Position numbers and translations under genes: made by a program
The notes under the pieces: generated by a model
Databases searched by the model: none
What the model was told of the DNA's origin: nothing
What the model saw: only the letters and a program-made list of their open reading frames with translations
Assembly: GCF_001028175.1 (NCBI RefSeq)
Contig: NZ_AEJF01000054.1
Location: 1 to 47,685, forward strand
Origin: Caballeronia mineralivorans PML1(12)
GTDB lineage: Bacteria; Pseudomonadota; Gammaproteobacteria; Burkholderiales; Burkholderiaceae
Reading direction: 5' to 3'
DNA: 47,685 nt
In this document: piece after piece, positions 17,575 to 26,427 of the stretch
Position numbering within the stretch: position 1 is the first letter of the stretch
Layout: every line of letters starts with the position of its first letter

Positions 17575-18693
17575 ATGCAAAAGACAACGCCAGCGAAATC
17601 CCCCATATTCCTGCACTCACTATTTCGGTCCGGTAGCACGTATCTCTTCGAGAAGTTTCGTCATGCAGATCAATTTTACTGTTATCAGGAACCATGCAAT
17701 GAAGCACTTATCGATCTGGATATTCACCCCGACGGGTTTCTAAAATCTCCTGACTATGACAGCCGCATGCTGCGGCATCCAACGCTTACTGCACCCTATT
17801 TTTATGAATTTCACTGTATCCGCGATCGGCTGAAAGGTCTGTTCAGAAAATCGTTCAGTTACGACGAATATTTCACGGGGTCACGACTTCCCGATGCGCA
17901 AAAGGAATATTTCGATACGTTGATCGAAGCAGCGCCAAAACGACCGTTGCTGCAGTTTTGCCGTAGTGCTGGGCGCATCGAAGCGCTCAAGCATGAATTC
18001 GGTGGCACTCACATTCATCTGTGGAGAGAGCCTCGCGGGCAGTGGTGGTCATATAAAATCTCTGACTATTTTGATGCAGCCACCCAGGCGACCTACAATG
18101 CATTTCAGTTACCCGCGGTCCTGAGCAAAATCAGAGTGCTTGCTGGCATCCGCCGTTTCCGAGGACGTTCGGTGAACAGAGAGATCCGCTTTTACCGGAA
18201 CCATCCAATGCGTTCGCGAGAAAGCTATCTCGCGTTTTTCGGCATGTGGCTTTATGCGTTCATCGAGTACGAGCGGCACACGTCCGAAACAATTTGCATC
18301 AACAAGCTCAACGACGTTGACTACCGTGCGCGTGTGACGCGTGCGTTAGCGCTTGCCGGCGTTGGCAGATTGGAATTCAACGATGCGAAGCTGGCAAACT
18401 CGATGTTTTCGGAAACGGAGGCGTGCTTTTACGAAAGTATCGAGAACGAGGTCGCGCAGCTGTTTTGCGCATGTGGTTATGCTCGATCGGAAGTCATGGC
18501 AGCCCTTTCCGCTGGAAGGACTGCCATGCCGCCCACTCCGGATTCGCTCGTAGATACTTTGCAAAAGGAGATTTCCCAGCTACGAGTGCTGGCATTTACG
18601 CATTGGGACTCGCCGGGGGCCTGCGAATATCGCATTTTTCCTGGGGCATTGTCGACGTGGCGGGGTTTGGTGCGAGGCTTGGGGAATGGTTGA
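17575..18693 (+). CDS. Sulfotransferase-like protein (PAPS-dependent)
   Basis: From the ATG at 17575 the protein has 372 residues. RSGSTYL (18-24), directly after a short beta strand (IFLHSLF), matches the 5'-phosphosulfate loop of sulfotransferases, and LWREPRGQWWSY (149-160, with Arg151 and Ser159) matches the 3'-phosphate-binding motif. The family transfers sulfonate from PAPS to carbohydrates, lipids or small molecules; the acceptor cannot be predicted. The nearby APS kinase supports PAPS use. The gene is visibly AT-richer than its surroundings and has no good ribosome site, so acquisition by transfer is plausible. No signal peptide is evident. Confidence 0.7.
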   Translation: MQKTTPAKSPIFLHSLFRSGSTYLFEKFRHADQFYCYQEPCNEALIDLDIHPDGFLKSPDYDSRMLRHPTLTAPYFYEFHCIRDRLKGLFRKSFSYDEYFTGSRLPDAQKEYFDTLIEAAPKRPLLQFCRSAGRIEALKHEFGGTHIHLWREPRGQWWSYKISDYFDAATQATYNAFQLPAVLSKIRVLAGIRRFRGRSVNREIRFYRNHPMRSRESYLAFFGMWLYAFIEYERHTSETICINKLNDVDYRARVTRALALAGVGRLEFNDAKLANSMFSETEACFYESIENEVAQLFCACGYARSEVMAALSAGRTAMPPTPDSLVDTLQKEISQLRVLAFTHWDSPGACEYRIFPGALSTWRGLVRGLGNG

Positions 18694-18747
18694 AAACGCC
18701 GAGGCGCGAGTGACCCGTTAGAATGCGCACGCGAGAACCACGTGCCC

Positions 18748-20334
18748 TTAAAGTCCCATCGCCCGACCATCGCTACGCGGGTCATGCGCCCCGTACACCA
18801 CGCCGTCCGGTTCAATTCGAATCACCCCTGGATGGCCGGCGAGCGGACTCTGCGCTGCGATAGCGCTCACCTCATGCCCGCGCGCGGCCAGTGTCGCGAA
18901 TACCTCGGCACTGGCATCCTCCTCGAGCTTCAGCGCATCGCGGCTATCCGAGAAGGTCTTGCCGAGCAGGAAACGCGGACGAGCCAGTGCGCTCAACGGG
19001 TCCATGCCGTAGTCGATCAGGCGCGTCAGGACCGCTGCCAGCGTCTGCGGCTGGCCGTCCGCGCCCTGCGTACCGAACAGCAGGTGCGGCCGGCCATGCT
19101 TCAGGTACATGCCGGGATTGAGCGTATGAAACGGGCGCTTGCCCGGCTGCAAGGCATTGTGATGCGCGGGATCGACGCTGAACGACGCGCCGCGGTTGTG
19201 CCAGAGAATCCCGGTATCGCCCGCCACGATACCGCTGCCCCAGTCGAAGTACACCGTCTGCAGCAGGCTGACGCTACGGCCTTCACGATCCGTTGCACCG
19301 ATAAACACCGTATCGCCGGGACGAAACACGTGCGGCCAGGCGCGCGCTTTGTGCAGGCTGATCGATCGTGCGTGGGCATTGAGCGTTCCAGCCGAGAGCA
19401 TGTCGTCGACGGGAACGCGATTGAACTCCGGGTCCGAGACAAAGCGGTCCCGGTCCACGAACGCGCATTTCACCGCTTCCACGAGCAAGTGGTAATAGTC
19501 CGCGCTGCCCTCGGCGATGGACGACAAATCGAAGCGGGCCAGCGTGCCCATGATCTGCAGCGTGGTGACGCCTTGCGTCGGCGGCTGCAGGCTGACCAGT
19601 TCTCCGCCGCGATACGCCACGCGTAGCGGCGCTTCGTCGCGTGCGCGGGTCTTGGCGAGGTCGGCTTGCGTGAGCGGCGAGCCGGCCTGCTGCAAGCCGC
19701 GTGCAATGCGTTCCGCGAGCTCACCTTCGTAGAACTCGCGCGCGCCATAGGTCGCGATGCGTTGGAGACTGCGCGCAAGCGCCGGTTGAACGAAGCGCCC
19801 GCCAATCTCCGGTAGCTGGCCGCCCGGAGCAAACACCGTCGAAAAGCCCGGCAAAGCGTGCAATTCATCGGCGCGAAACTGCTGCCAGAAGTGCTGCGAT
19901 GGCGTGACCGGAAATCCCTCCGATGCATATTCGATAGCGCGATCGAACAGCGACGACCACGCGCGTTGGCCACCCCACGATGCCTGGCTGATCGCATACG
20001 CCTGATGCCAGGTGTCGACGGTGGCTGCGGTGGTCAGGGTCGAGCCGGCGCCGCGCAGCGGAATGGCGCCGGAGTATGCGGGCAGATTCTGCGCCGCCTG
20101 GCCGATCCCCGACAACGTGCGCAGCATGCCCGTCCGGTCGCCGATGACCCAGAATGCATCGCCGCCGAGACCGGTGAAATGCGGATACGTCACGCTCAGC
20201 GCCGCGCCGATAGCAATGGCCGCTTCAATCGCGTTACCGCCCGCGCGCAGCACCTCTAGTCCGGCGGCGCTCGCGAGCGCGTGGGGACTGGTGACCATGC
20301 CTTCGGTGGACGTGGCCAGTGTCTTGTTGTGCAT
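18748..20334 (-). CDS. Gamma-glutamyltransferase family protein (Ntn hydrolase), probably cytoplasmic
   Basis: A 528-residue protein of the GGT family. The N-terminal MVTSPHALASAAGLEVLRAGGNAIEAAIA and LGGDAF are typical, and Thr342 in GDTVFIG aligns with the autocatalytic, nucleophilic threonine that begins the small subunit, so processing into two chains is expected. Unlike periplasmic E. coli GGT it has no signal peptide. It is the last gene of a leftward unit, 18 bp after the flavin-reductase-like gene, and has GGAG before its ATG. The family hydrolyses gamma-glutamyl amides, cephalosporin side chains or similar amides. Here it probably acts on an imported or pathway-made amide. Confidence 0.88.
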   Translation of the reverse strand: MHNKTLATSTEGMVTSPHALASAAGLEVLRAGGNAIEAAIAIGAALSVTYPHFTGLGGDAFWVIGDRTGMLRTLSGIGQAAQNLPAYSGAIPLRGAGSTLTTAATVDTWHQAYAISQASWGGQRAWSSLFDRAIEYASEGFPVTPSQHFWQQFRADELHALPGFSTVFAPGGQLPEIGGRFVQPALARSLQRIATYGAREFYEGELAERIARGLQQAGSPLTQADLAKTRARDEAPLRVAYRGGELVSLQPPTQGVTTLQIMGTLARFDLSSIAEGSADYYHLLVEAVKCAFVDRDRFVSDPEFNRVPVDDMLSAGTLNAHARSISLHKARAWPHVFRPGDTVFIGATDREGRSVSLLQTVYFDWGSGIVAGDTGILWHNRGASFSVDPAHHNALQPGKRPFHTLNPGMYLKHGRPHLLFGTQGADGQPQTLAAVLTRLIDYGMDPLSALARPRFLLGKTFSDSRDALKLEEDASAEVFATLAARGHEVSAIAAQSPLAGHPGVIRIEPDGVVYGAHDPRSDGRAMGL

Positions 20335-20352
20335 CGATGCTCCGTGGGTCGG

Positions 20353-20943
20353 TCAGCCGAGCGTGAAGCGCTCGCGGGTGGTCACGTAGTCGCTCGCGCC
20401 AAACCGTCCGACCGGGAAATAGTGTTCAAGCCGCACGCGCCATGTTTCGATATCGATCAATTCGTCGCGTGCATGTAGCCTGTGAACACGTCCGATAAAT
20501 ATTTGCCGGCTCGTGGTCTCGAGCGTCTCCCACAGCGTGCATTCGAACGCCACCGGCGCTTCAGCGATCCGTGGCGGCGCGACCCGCGAGCTTGCGACCG
20601 GCGTCAGCCCGACCTTCTCGAGCTCGCTGATATCGGGCGGGAGGCGTTCTCCACAGCGATGCATTTTTTCCGCCATCGCCTCGTCGCTGAGATGCACGAC
20701 GAACTCGCGGCTGCGCGCAATATTCACAGCGGTGTCCTTGAGCGAGCCATCGTCGAGACGGTTGATGCTGATCATCACGATGGGCGGTTCCTCGCCCAGC
20801 ATGTTGAACATCGAGAACGGCGCGGCGTTGATCGTGCCGCTCGCGCTCAAGGTCGTAACCAGCGCGATCGGGCGCGGCACGATCAGGCTCGCCATGAGTT
20901 TGTATCGCTGATATTCGGTGATGGCTTCGAAGTCGATTTCCAT
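20353..20943 (-). CDS. Flavin reductase-like domain protein (FMN-binding)
   Basis: The 196-residue protein belongs to the DIM6/NTAB flavin-reductase-like split-barrel family. MASLIVPRPIALVTTLSASGTINAAPFSMFNMLGEEPPIVMISI is the FMN-binding core, and a later CTLWET segment also fits. Members reduce flavin for a partner monooxygenase or act directly on flavin-linked substrates. No flavin monooxygenase gene is adjacent, so a direct role is possible. It lies 20 bp downstream of the GntR-type regulator and 18 bp upstream of the GGT-like gene, consistent with one operon. Confidence 0.85.
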   Translation of the reverse strand: MEIDFEAITEYQRYKLMASLIVPRPIALVTTLSASGTINAAPFSMFNMLGEEPPIVMISINRLDDGSLKDTAVNIARSREFVVHLSDEAMAEKMHRCGERLPPDISELEKVGLTPVASSRVAPPRIAEAPVAFECTLWETLETTSRQIFIGRVHRLHARDELIDIETWRVRLEHYFPVGRFGASDYVTTRERFTLG

Positions 20944-20963
20944 GATGGCCTGTGTGAGTGAGC

Positions 20964-21701
20964 TTACGTCCGGATCATGCCGAGCAATTCCCCAAGGCTT
21001 TTCTCGCCCTGCATGCGCGATGTCTCCAGGCGTTCTTCCAGTTCGCGAAGATGGGCTTCCATGCGAGTGATTGCGCCTTCAGCATCGCGCGCCTCGATGC
21101 AGTCGACGATCGCTGCATGTTCATCGTGTTCGCAGGGCGCATGGCCCGGCGGCTCGTACACGCCCACGATCAGCGAGCATCGCGACACGAGTTCCGTCAG
21201 GTAGCGTTGCAGGATCGAGTTGCCTGCAAGCGCCGCGATACGCAGATGAAAGTCGCTTGCAAGCCGGGCCCATGAAGGCTGGTCGAAGCGATGCATCGCT
21301 TCGTGTTCATCGGCTAGCTGACGCCGGAGTTCCTTGATGTCGCCTGCGCTCGCGCGTTGCACGGCCAGTTCCACCAGCACGCGTTCCATCGAGCGGCGTG
21401 CCTCGAAAATCTCTCGTGTTTCCTCAGGCGTCGGCTCGGCGATCGCCGCGCCCTTGTTCGGCCGCAATGCAACGATGCCCTCGTAGGCAAGCTTCTCCAG
21501 CACGCGCCGCACAACCGCGCGGCCCACGCCGAACAACTGGCACAACTCTGGCTCTGGAAGTTTGGTGCCGGGCGTCAGGCGATGGTTGAGCACGCCGTCG
21601 AAGATGGCCTGGTAAAGGTGGGCATCGGCGTCCTGGGTTGTGCCGCGCACGGCTTCTTTCAGGGGCTTTGCAGCGACCCTCAGTGCGGGTTTCGAGGTCA
21701 T
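20964..21701 (-). CDS. GntR-family transcriptional regulator (FCD domain)
   Basis: The open frame extends far upstream inside the deacetylase gene, but the ATG at 21701-21699, overlapping that gene's stop as ATGA, gives a normal 245-residue FadR/VanR-type regulator. An N-terminal winged helix (LYQAIFDGVLNHRLTPGTKL, then VGRAVVRRVLEKLAYEGIV) is followed by an all-helical FCD ligand-binding domain with the metal-type residues in FHLRIAALAG and EHAAI. FCD regulators usually sense a small carboxylic acid made in the pathway they control. Its place inside the operon suggests autoregulation and control of the divergent ABC transporter. Confidence 0.9.
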   Translation of the reverse strand: MTSKPALRVAAKPLKEAVRGTTQDADAHLYQAIFDGVLNHRLTPGTKLPEPELCQLFGVGRAVVRRVLEKLAYEGIVALRPNKGAAIAEPTPEETREIFEARRSMERVLVELAVQRASAGDIKELRRQLADEHEAMHRFDQPSWARLASDFHLRIAALAGNSILQRYLTELVSRCSLIVGVYEPPGHAPCEHDEHAAIVDCIEARDAEGAITRMEAHLRELEERLETSRMQGEKSLGELLGMIRT

Positions 21702-22684
21702 TTTTCTACGGGAAGGTGGGCTGGTTGCGGCGTGCCGGCGAGGCCCAGGCGCTCCATCTCGTCCATGTGACGGGCGATCGCGCCGGGTGTCGTCATCCAT
21801 ACGTTGCCGTTCGCGCGGGCGGCCGCAATGTGCTGTAGCGCGCGCCGCAAATGCCGCAACCGGTAAGGTTGTCCGACGAGATAGGGATGCAGCGCGATGC
21901 CCATCACGAGCGCCTGCGGATGGCGGCTTCGGTTCGCCTGGTCGAGCATTTCGTCGAACTGGTCGATGATCATGTCGGCGAAGGCGCACGCGTCGAGATG
22001 GCGGCCGACCATCATCGGCAAGTCGTTGAGTTCCTGTGGATAGGGGATGGACCATAACGAGCCGTTGCGTGTCGCCATGCGCACCGGGCGGTCGTCGTGG
22101 CACCAGTTGAGGGTATAGCCGTAACCGGTTTCCGCGAGCAGGTCTGGCGTAACGCGCGACTCGGAGATCCACGGCGAGAGCCAGCCCGAAGGCGGCGTGC
22201 CGGTATGTGCTGCGATGCGTTCGCGGCAATGCAGCAGCAAGGCACGTTCGTTGTTTTCGTCCAGGTCGCTCTGGCGTTGGGTATTCGTATGGCCGTGTGC
22301 AATGAGTTCGTCGCCGCGCGCGAGACAGGCGTCGATGACCTCCGGGCAGTGGTCATAGAGTGCCGTATTGATCAGCGTGCCCGACGGCATGTCGAGCTGG
22401 TCGAAGAGTTCGAGGCAGCGCCACACGCCCACGCGGTTGCCGTATTCACGCCAGCTGTAGTTGAGCACGTCGGGCTGCGGCGAGACCGGGCCAAGCGTCG
22501 CGCCGAGTCCTTCGCCGAACGCGAAGTGCTCGATGTTGAACCCGAGATAGACGGCGAGCCCGGTGTCGCCGGGCCATCGAAACGAATCGGTGTCGGTGAT
22601 CGGCCGGTACGGAAAGCGGCCGTGCGTGGCGAGCGGACCGAACGCAGGTTCCTGCGATGCACAAGCGTGGCGGTTGGTGTCCAT
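21698..22684 (-). CDS. Polysaccharide deacetylase family hydrolase (PuuE-like)
   Basis: The ATG at 22684 gives 328 residues; an upstream extension of the frame is unsupported. The protein has the NodB-like fold as seen in PuuE allantoinase and related amidohydrolases: VYLGFNIEHFAFG at the start of the barrel, the TALYDHCPEVIDACLARGDELIAHGHTNT metal region and PYPQELND. PuuE-type enzymes hydrolyse cyclic amides such as allantoin rather than polysaccharide. It is the first gene of the leftward unit with the GntR regulator, the flavin-reductase-like protein and the GGT homologue, and is divergent from a polyamine-type transporter. A ring-opening or deacylation step on a nitrogenous substrate is the likeliest role. 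Confidence 0.8.
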   Translation of the reverse strand: MDTNRHACASQEPAFGPLATHGRFPYRPITDTDSFRWPGDTGLAVYLGFNIEHFAFGEGLGATLGPVSPQPDVLNYSWREYGNRVGVWRCLELFDQLDMPSGTLINTALYDHCPEVIDACLARGDELIAHGHTNTQRQSDLDENNERALLLHCRERIAAHTGTPPSGWLSPWISESRVTPDLLAETGYGYTLNWCHDDRPVRMATRNGSLWSIPYPQELNDLPMMVGRHLDACAFADMIIDQFDEMLDQANRSRHPQALVMGIALHPYLVGQPYRLRHLRRALQHIAAARANGNVWMTTPGAIARHMDEMERLGLAGTPQPAHLPVEK

Positions 22685-22998
22685 GTGCAAAAGCCTTGAG
22701 TGACGAACATGTGGCGCGGATGGCGTTGCGCGTGAACCTTTTTGGTGGATCGCGCCCCGTGGCGGACCGGCGGCGCACCTCAATCGTGCGGATTAGCCGG
22801 CTTGATTGCCAACAGATCGATTTTGGATTGTGTGCAATTTACACGCCATATCGTCTACGTTCAATAGAGGAGATAGTTGGCAACCAAGTTTGGATTATGC
22901 GAACGAATTGGCATATGTCTTGCATTCGAGGCATGCAAAGACCTTCCGTTCGTCGCGTGTCGCCGCTCGTTGCCGTTCTAATTCAGGAAACGCCCTGC
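22685..22998. other. Divergent regulatory region with repeats
   Basis: A 314-bp gap between divergent operons. TTGCCAAC (22806-22813) and GTTGGCAA (22876-22883) form an 8-bp inverted repeat 62 bp apart, with a GTGT-N7-ACAC element between them. TTTGGATT occurs twice (about 22823 and 22889). These are candidate sites for the GntR-FCD regulator. No consensus promoter was picked with confidence. Confidence 0.4.
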
Positions 22999-24057
22999 AT
23001 GAGTCAGTCCACTTCAGCCGTGCTTAAAACCGAAGCCGCCGATATCGAACTGGTGCACGTATCGAAGCAATATGGCGATGCGCTCGCCGTCGATTCGATC
23101 GACCTGCGGATTCCCGGTGGACAGTACTGCTGCCTGCTCGGACCGTCTGGCTGTGGCAAGACATCGACCCTGCGCATGATCGCCGGCCACGAATCGATCA
23201 CCGACGGCGACATCCTCATCGGCCAGCGCAACGTCACGCGTGCGCAGCCTGCCACGCGCGGCACCGCGATGGTCTTCCAGAGTTATGCGCTGTTCCCGCA
23301 CTTGTCCGCACTCGACAACGTCGCGTTCAGCCTGAAGATGCGCGGCGTCGCGAAGGACGCACGTCGCAAGCGCGCAGGCGAACTGCTGGAACTCGTCGCG
23401 ATGAGCGCCTTTGCCGAACGCAAGCCATCGCAGCTATCGGGCGGCCAGCAACAGCGTGTCGCGCTTGCCCGCGCGCTGTTGAACGAACCGCGCTGCCTGC
23501 TGCTCGACGAGCCCCTGTCCGCACTCGACCCGTTCCTGCGCGTGCAGATGCGTGCCGAACTCAAGCGGTGGCAGAAGGAGCTGGGCATCACGTTCGTGCA
23601 CGTGACGCACTCGCAGGAAGAAGCGCTGGCGCTCGCGGATATGGTCGTGGTCATGAGCCACGGGCGCATTGAGCAGAGCGGCTCGCCGCACGAGGTCTTC
23701 AACCGGCCGCGCACGGAATTCGTCGCGCGATTCCTGGGTGGCCACAACGTGCTCGCGGCGAACGGCCGCGCGTTCACCGTGCGCGCCGATCATCTGCGCA
23801 TTGCGCCGCACGGGGTCACGCCGGTTCAGCCGCCCGCGAGCGAAACCGGCTTCAGCCGCATCGGCGGTATCCCTTGCACGGTTCGAGAGACCGAATATCA
23901 GGGTACCCACCTGCGCATGACGCTCGCGCCGCTCGACGGTTCGCCCGACCTGGTTTCACTGCTCCCCGACAACGAATACGACCCGCAACGCCTGGGACCG
24001 GACGCGCGTGTCGTGGTCTGGTGGAACGAGCAGGACGCGCATGCATTCGCGGCATAA
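22999..24057 (+). CDS. ABC transporter ATP-binding protein (PotA-like)
   Basis: The start at 22999, after AGGAAA, gives 352 residues; the open frame extends about 340 bp upstream into the promoter region and should not be used. Walker A is GPSGCGKTS, the signature LSGGQQQRVALARAL, Walker B DEPLSALD, and a C-terminal TOBE-like domain follows FLGGHNVLA. This is the arrangement of the spermidine/putrescine and iron(III)-type importers. It energises the permease pair and binding protein encoded next in the operon. The cargo may be a polyamine or another cationic or amide nitrogen compound. Confidence 0.92.
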   Translation: MSQSTSAVLKTEAADIELVHVSKQYGDALAVDSIDLRIPGGQYCCLLGPSGCGKTSTLRMIAGHESITDGDILIGQRNVTRAQPATRGTAMVFQSYALFPHLSALDNVAFSLKMRGVAKDARRKRAGELLELVAMSAFAERKPSQLSGGQQQRVALARALLNEPRCLLLDEPLSALDPFLRVQMRAELKRWQKELGITFVHVTHSQEEALALADMVVVMSHGRIEQSGSPHEVFNRPRTEFVARFLGGHNVLAANGRAFTVRADHLRIAPHGVTPVQPPASETGFSRIGGIPCTVRETEYQGTHLRMTLAPLDGSPDLVSLLPDNEYDPQRLGPDARVVVWWNEQDAHAFAA

Positions 24058-24108
24058 GAGGCTGCTTTCTGCGGCACTGAACGACGATTTCAACCAAGGG
24101 AGATTGCA

Positions 24109-25443
24109 ATGACCGAGCGTTACGAACACCCGTCCGATCCCAGCACGAGCGAGACGCCGGCGAGCGCCGCAGACACTGAATCCAGCCTCGGCGCGGGCAA
24201 GGGCATGTCGCGCCGCACCTTGCTCAAGGGCGCGGTCGCCGCAGCGGGTATTGCCGGGTTTCCGTACGTGCATGCGCAGGAAAAGATCACGCTTCGCTAC
24301 CTGGGCACGGCGGTGAACCAGAGTTCGGACATCGCCAAGAAATTCCAGGAAGACACCGGCATCCAGATCCAGTACATCCCGGTGACCACCGACGACGTCG
24401 CCAAGCGCATCATCACGCAGCCGAATTCGTTCGATATTGTCGACACCGAGTATTTCTCGCTGAAGAAGCTGATCCCCGCCGGCACGCTGGCCGGCATGGA
24501 CGCAAAGAAGATCAAGCTCGCCGACAAGATCACGCCGGTGCTTACCCGGGGCGAGGTCGACGGCAAGAAGATCGGCGACCAGGGCACGGCGCCGAAGAAG
24601 GTGATGTTCCTGACCGGCGCGCAGTCGACACAGTTCTCGGCTACACCCACCGAATGGATGACGCTGATCCCGACGACCTACAACGCCGATACGCTCGGCA
24701 TCCGTCCCGACCTGATCAAACGTCCGATCAATAGCTGGTCCGAGTTGCTGAACCCCGAGTTCAAGGGAAAGGCCGCACTGCTGAACATTCCCGCGATCGG
24801 CATCATGGACTCGGCCATGGCAATCGAGGCGATGGGTCATGTCAAGTACGGCGACAAGGGCAACATGACCAAGGCCGAGATCGACCAGACCATCAAGATC
24901 CTGATCGAGGCGAAGCGCGCTGGCCAGTTCCGTGCGTTCTGGAAGGACTTCAACGAGAGCGTGAACCTGATGGCTTCCGGCGAGGTGGTGATCCAGTCGA
25001 TGTGGTCACCCGCCGTCACGAAGGTCCGCACGATGGGCATTGCGTGCAAGTTCCAGCCGCTCAAGGAGGGTTATCGCTCGTGGGCGTCAGGCTTCGGGCT
25101 GCCGCGGTCGTTGCAGGGCCGCAAGCTCGACGCGGCCTACGAGTTCATCAACTGGTTCCAGGACGGTTGGGCTGGCGCGTATCTCATGCGCCAGGGCTAT
25201 TACGCGGGCGTGCTCGACACCGCCAAGACGCATATGCAGCCGTACGAGTGGGACTACTGGATCGAAGGCAAACCGGCCGCGCAGGATATCAAGGCGCCCG
25301 ATGGCCAGTTGCTGGAAAAGGTCGGCACGGTGCGCGACGGCGGTTCGTACAACCAGCGCATGGGGGCGATCGCTTGCTGGAACGCGGTGATGGACGAGAA
25401 CATTTATATGGTCCAGAAATGGAACGAGTTCATCGCAGCCTGA
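24109..25443 (+). CDS. Tat-exported ABC transporter substrate-binding protein (PotD-like)
   Basis: The 444-residue protein has an unusually long, Ser/Glu-rich N-terminal region, then the twin-arginine motif SRRTLLKG (34-41), a hydrophobic stretch, and a likely cleavage after VHA near residue 56. The mature part is a type-II binding protein (SBP_bac family) with FQEDTGIQIQYIP and QPNSFDIVDTEYFS. Tat export implies folding before secretion. It lies 51 bp after the ATPase gene, preceded by AAGGGAG, and is followed by two permease genes, completing a PotABCD-type importer. Confidence 0.9.
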   Translation: MTERYEHPSDPSTSETPASAADTESSLGAGKGMSRRTLLKGAVAAAGIAGFPYVHAQEKITLRYLGTAVNQSSDIAKKFQEDTGIQIQYIPVTTDDVAKRIITQPNSFDIVDTEYFSLKKLIPAGTLAGMDAKKIKLADKITPVLTRGEVDGKKIGDQGTAPKKVMFLTGAQSTQFSATPTEWMTLIPTTYNADTLGIRPDLIKRPINSWSELLNPEFKGKAALLNIPAIGIMDSAMAIEAMGHVKYGDKGNMTKAEIDQTIKILIEAKRAGQFRAFWKDFNESVNLMASGEVVIQSMWSPAVTKVRTMGIACKFQPLKEGYRSWASGFGLPRSLQGRKLDAAYEFINWFQDGWAGAYLMRQGYYAGVLDTAKTHMQPYEWDYWIEGKPAAQDIKAPDGQLLEKVGTVRDGGSYNQRMGAIACWNAVMDENIYMVQKWNEFIAA

Positions 25444-25511
25444 TACGCGTAGCGTGCCTGATGCATATCAGGCACGCCGGCAGCCTCCGTTTCTTCAACA
25501 GGTAATCCGCG

Positions 25512-26426
25512 ATGGCATCGATCGAGCTTCCCATCCAACCGCTGGACACACCGGTCAAGCACCGGCGCGCGGCCGCATGGCTACAGGCGACGCCGCTCAC
25601 GTTGACCTTCGTTCTGTTCTTCCTTGTGCCGCTGGTCATCACGCTGATCGTGAGCTTCTGGGACTTCAACGAATACCAGATCATCCCCGCGTTCACGTTC
25701 AAGAACTACGCGGCGATCTTCGACGGCTGTTCCTCGATGACCGATGTCTGCGTGACATTCAAGACCTACTGGTCGACGATCAAGTTTTGCGCGATCGTCT
25801 GGGCGGTGACGCTGGTGCTCGGTTTCACGATCGCGTACTTCTTGTCGTTTCATATCCGTTCATCCGGCATGCAGACGGTATTGTTCCTCGTCTGCACGAT
25901 TCCGTTCTGGACCTCGAACGTGATTCGCATGATCTCGTGGATACCGCTGCTCGGCCGCAACGGGCTCGTGAACCAGGCGCTGCTGTCCTCGCACATGATC
26001 GACCAACCGCTCGAATGGCTGCTGTATTCGAACTTCTCGGTCGTGCTCGCCTTTGTGCACCTCTATACGTTCTTCATGATCGTGCCGATCTTCAACGCGA
26101 TGATGCGCATTGACCGCTCGCTGCTCGAAGCCGCGCGCGACGCAGGCGCGAGCGGTTGGCAGGTGATCCGCGAAGTGGTGCTGCCGTTGTCGAAGACGGG
26201 CATTGTGATCGGTTCTATCTTTGTGATCACCATCGTCATGGGTGATTTCTTGACGGTCGGTGTCATGGGCGGTCAGCAGATTGCATCGGTCGGGAAGATC
26301 ATCCAGGTGCAGACCGGCTACCTGCAATTCCCCGCCGCTGCAGCTAACGCAATCATCCTGCTGGCCGTCGTGCTGATGATCGTCTGGGGCCTCACGCGCG
26401 TAGTCGATATCCGCAAGGAGCTTTGA
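25512..26426 (+). CDS. ABC transporter permease (PotB-like)
   Basis: A 304-residue inner-membrane permease with about six transmembrane helices. The N-terminal helix is LTFVLFFLVPLVITLIVSF-like, and the EAA loop EAARDAGASGWQVIREVVLPLS couples to the ATPase. It pairs with the second permease, which starts two bases after its stop. It belongs to the polyamine/iron-type importer group (BPD_transp_1). Confidence 0.92.
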   Translation: MASIELPIQPLDTPVKHRRAAAWLQATPLTLTFVLFFLVPLVITLIVSFWDFNEYQIIPAFTFKNYAAIFDGCSSMTDVCVTFKTYWSTIKFCAIVWAVTLVLGFTIAYFLSFHIRSSGMQTVLFLVCTIPFWTSNVIRMISWIPLLGRNGLVNQALLSSHMIDQPLEWLLYSNFSVVLAFVHLYTFFMIVPIFNAMMRIDRSLLEAARDAGASGWQVIREVVLPLSKTGIVIGSIFVITIVMGDFLTVGVMGGQQIASVGKIIQVQTGYLQFPAAAANAIILLAVVLMIVWGLTRVVDIRKEL

Positions 26427-26427
26427 A

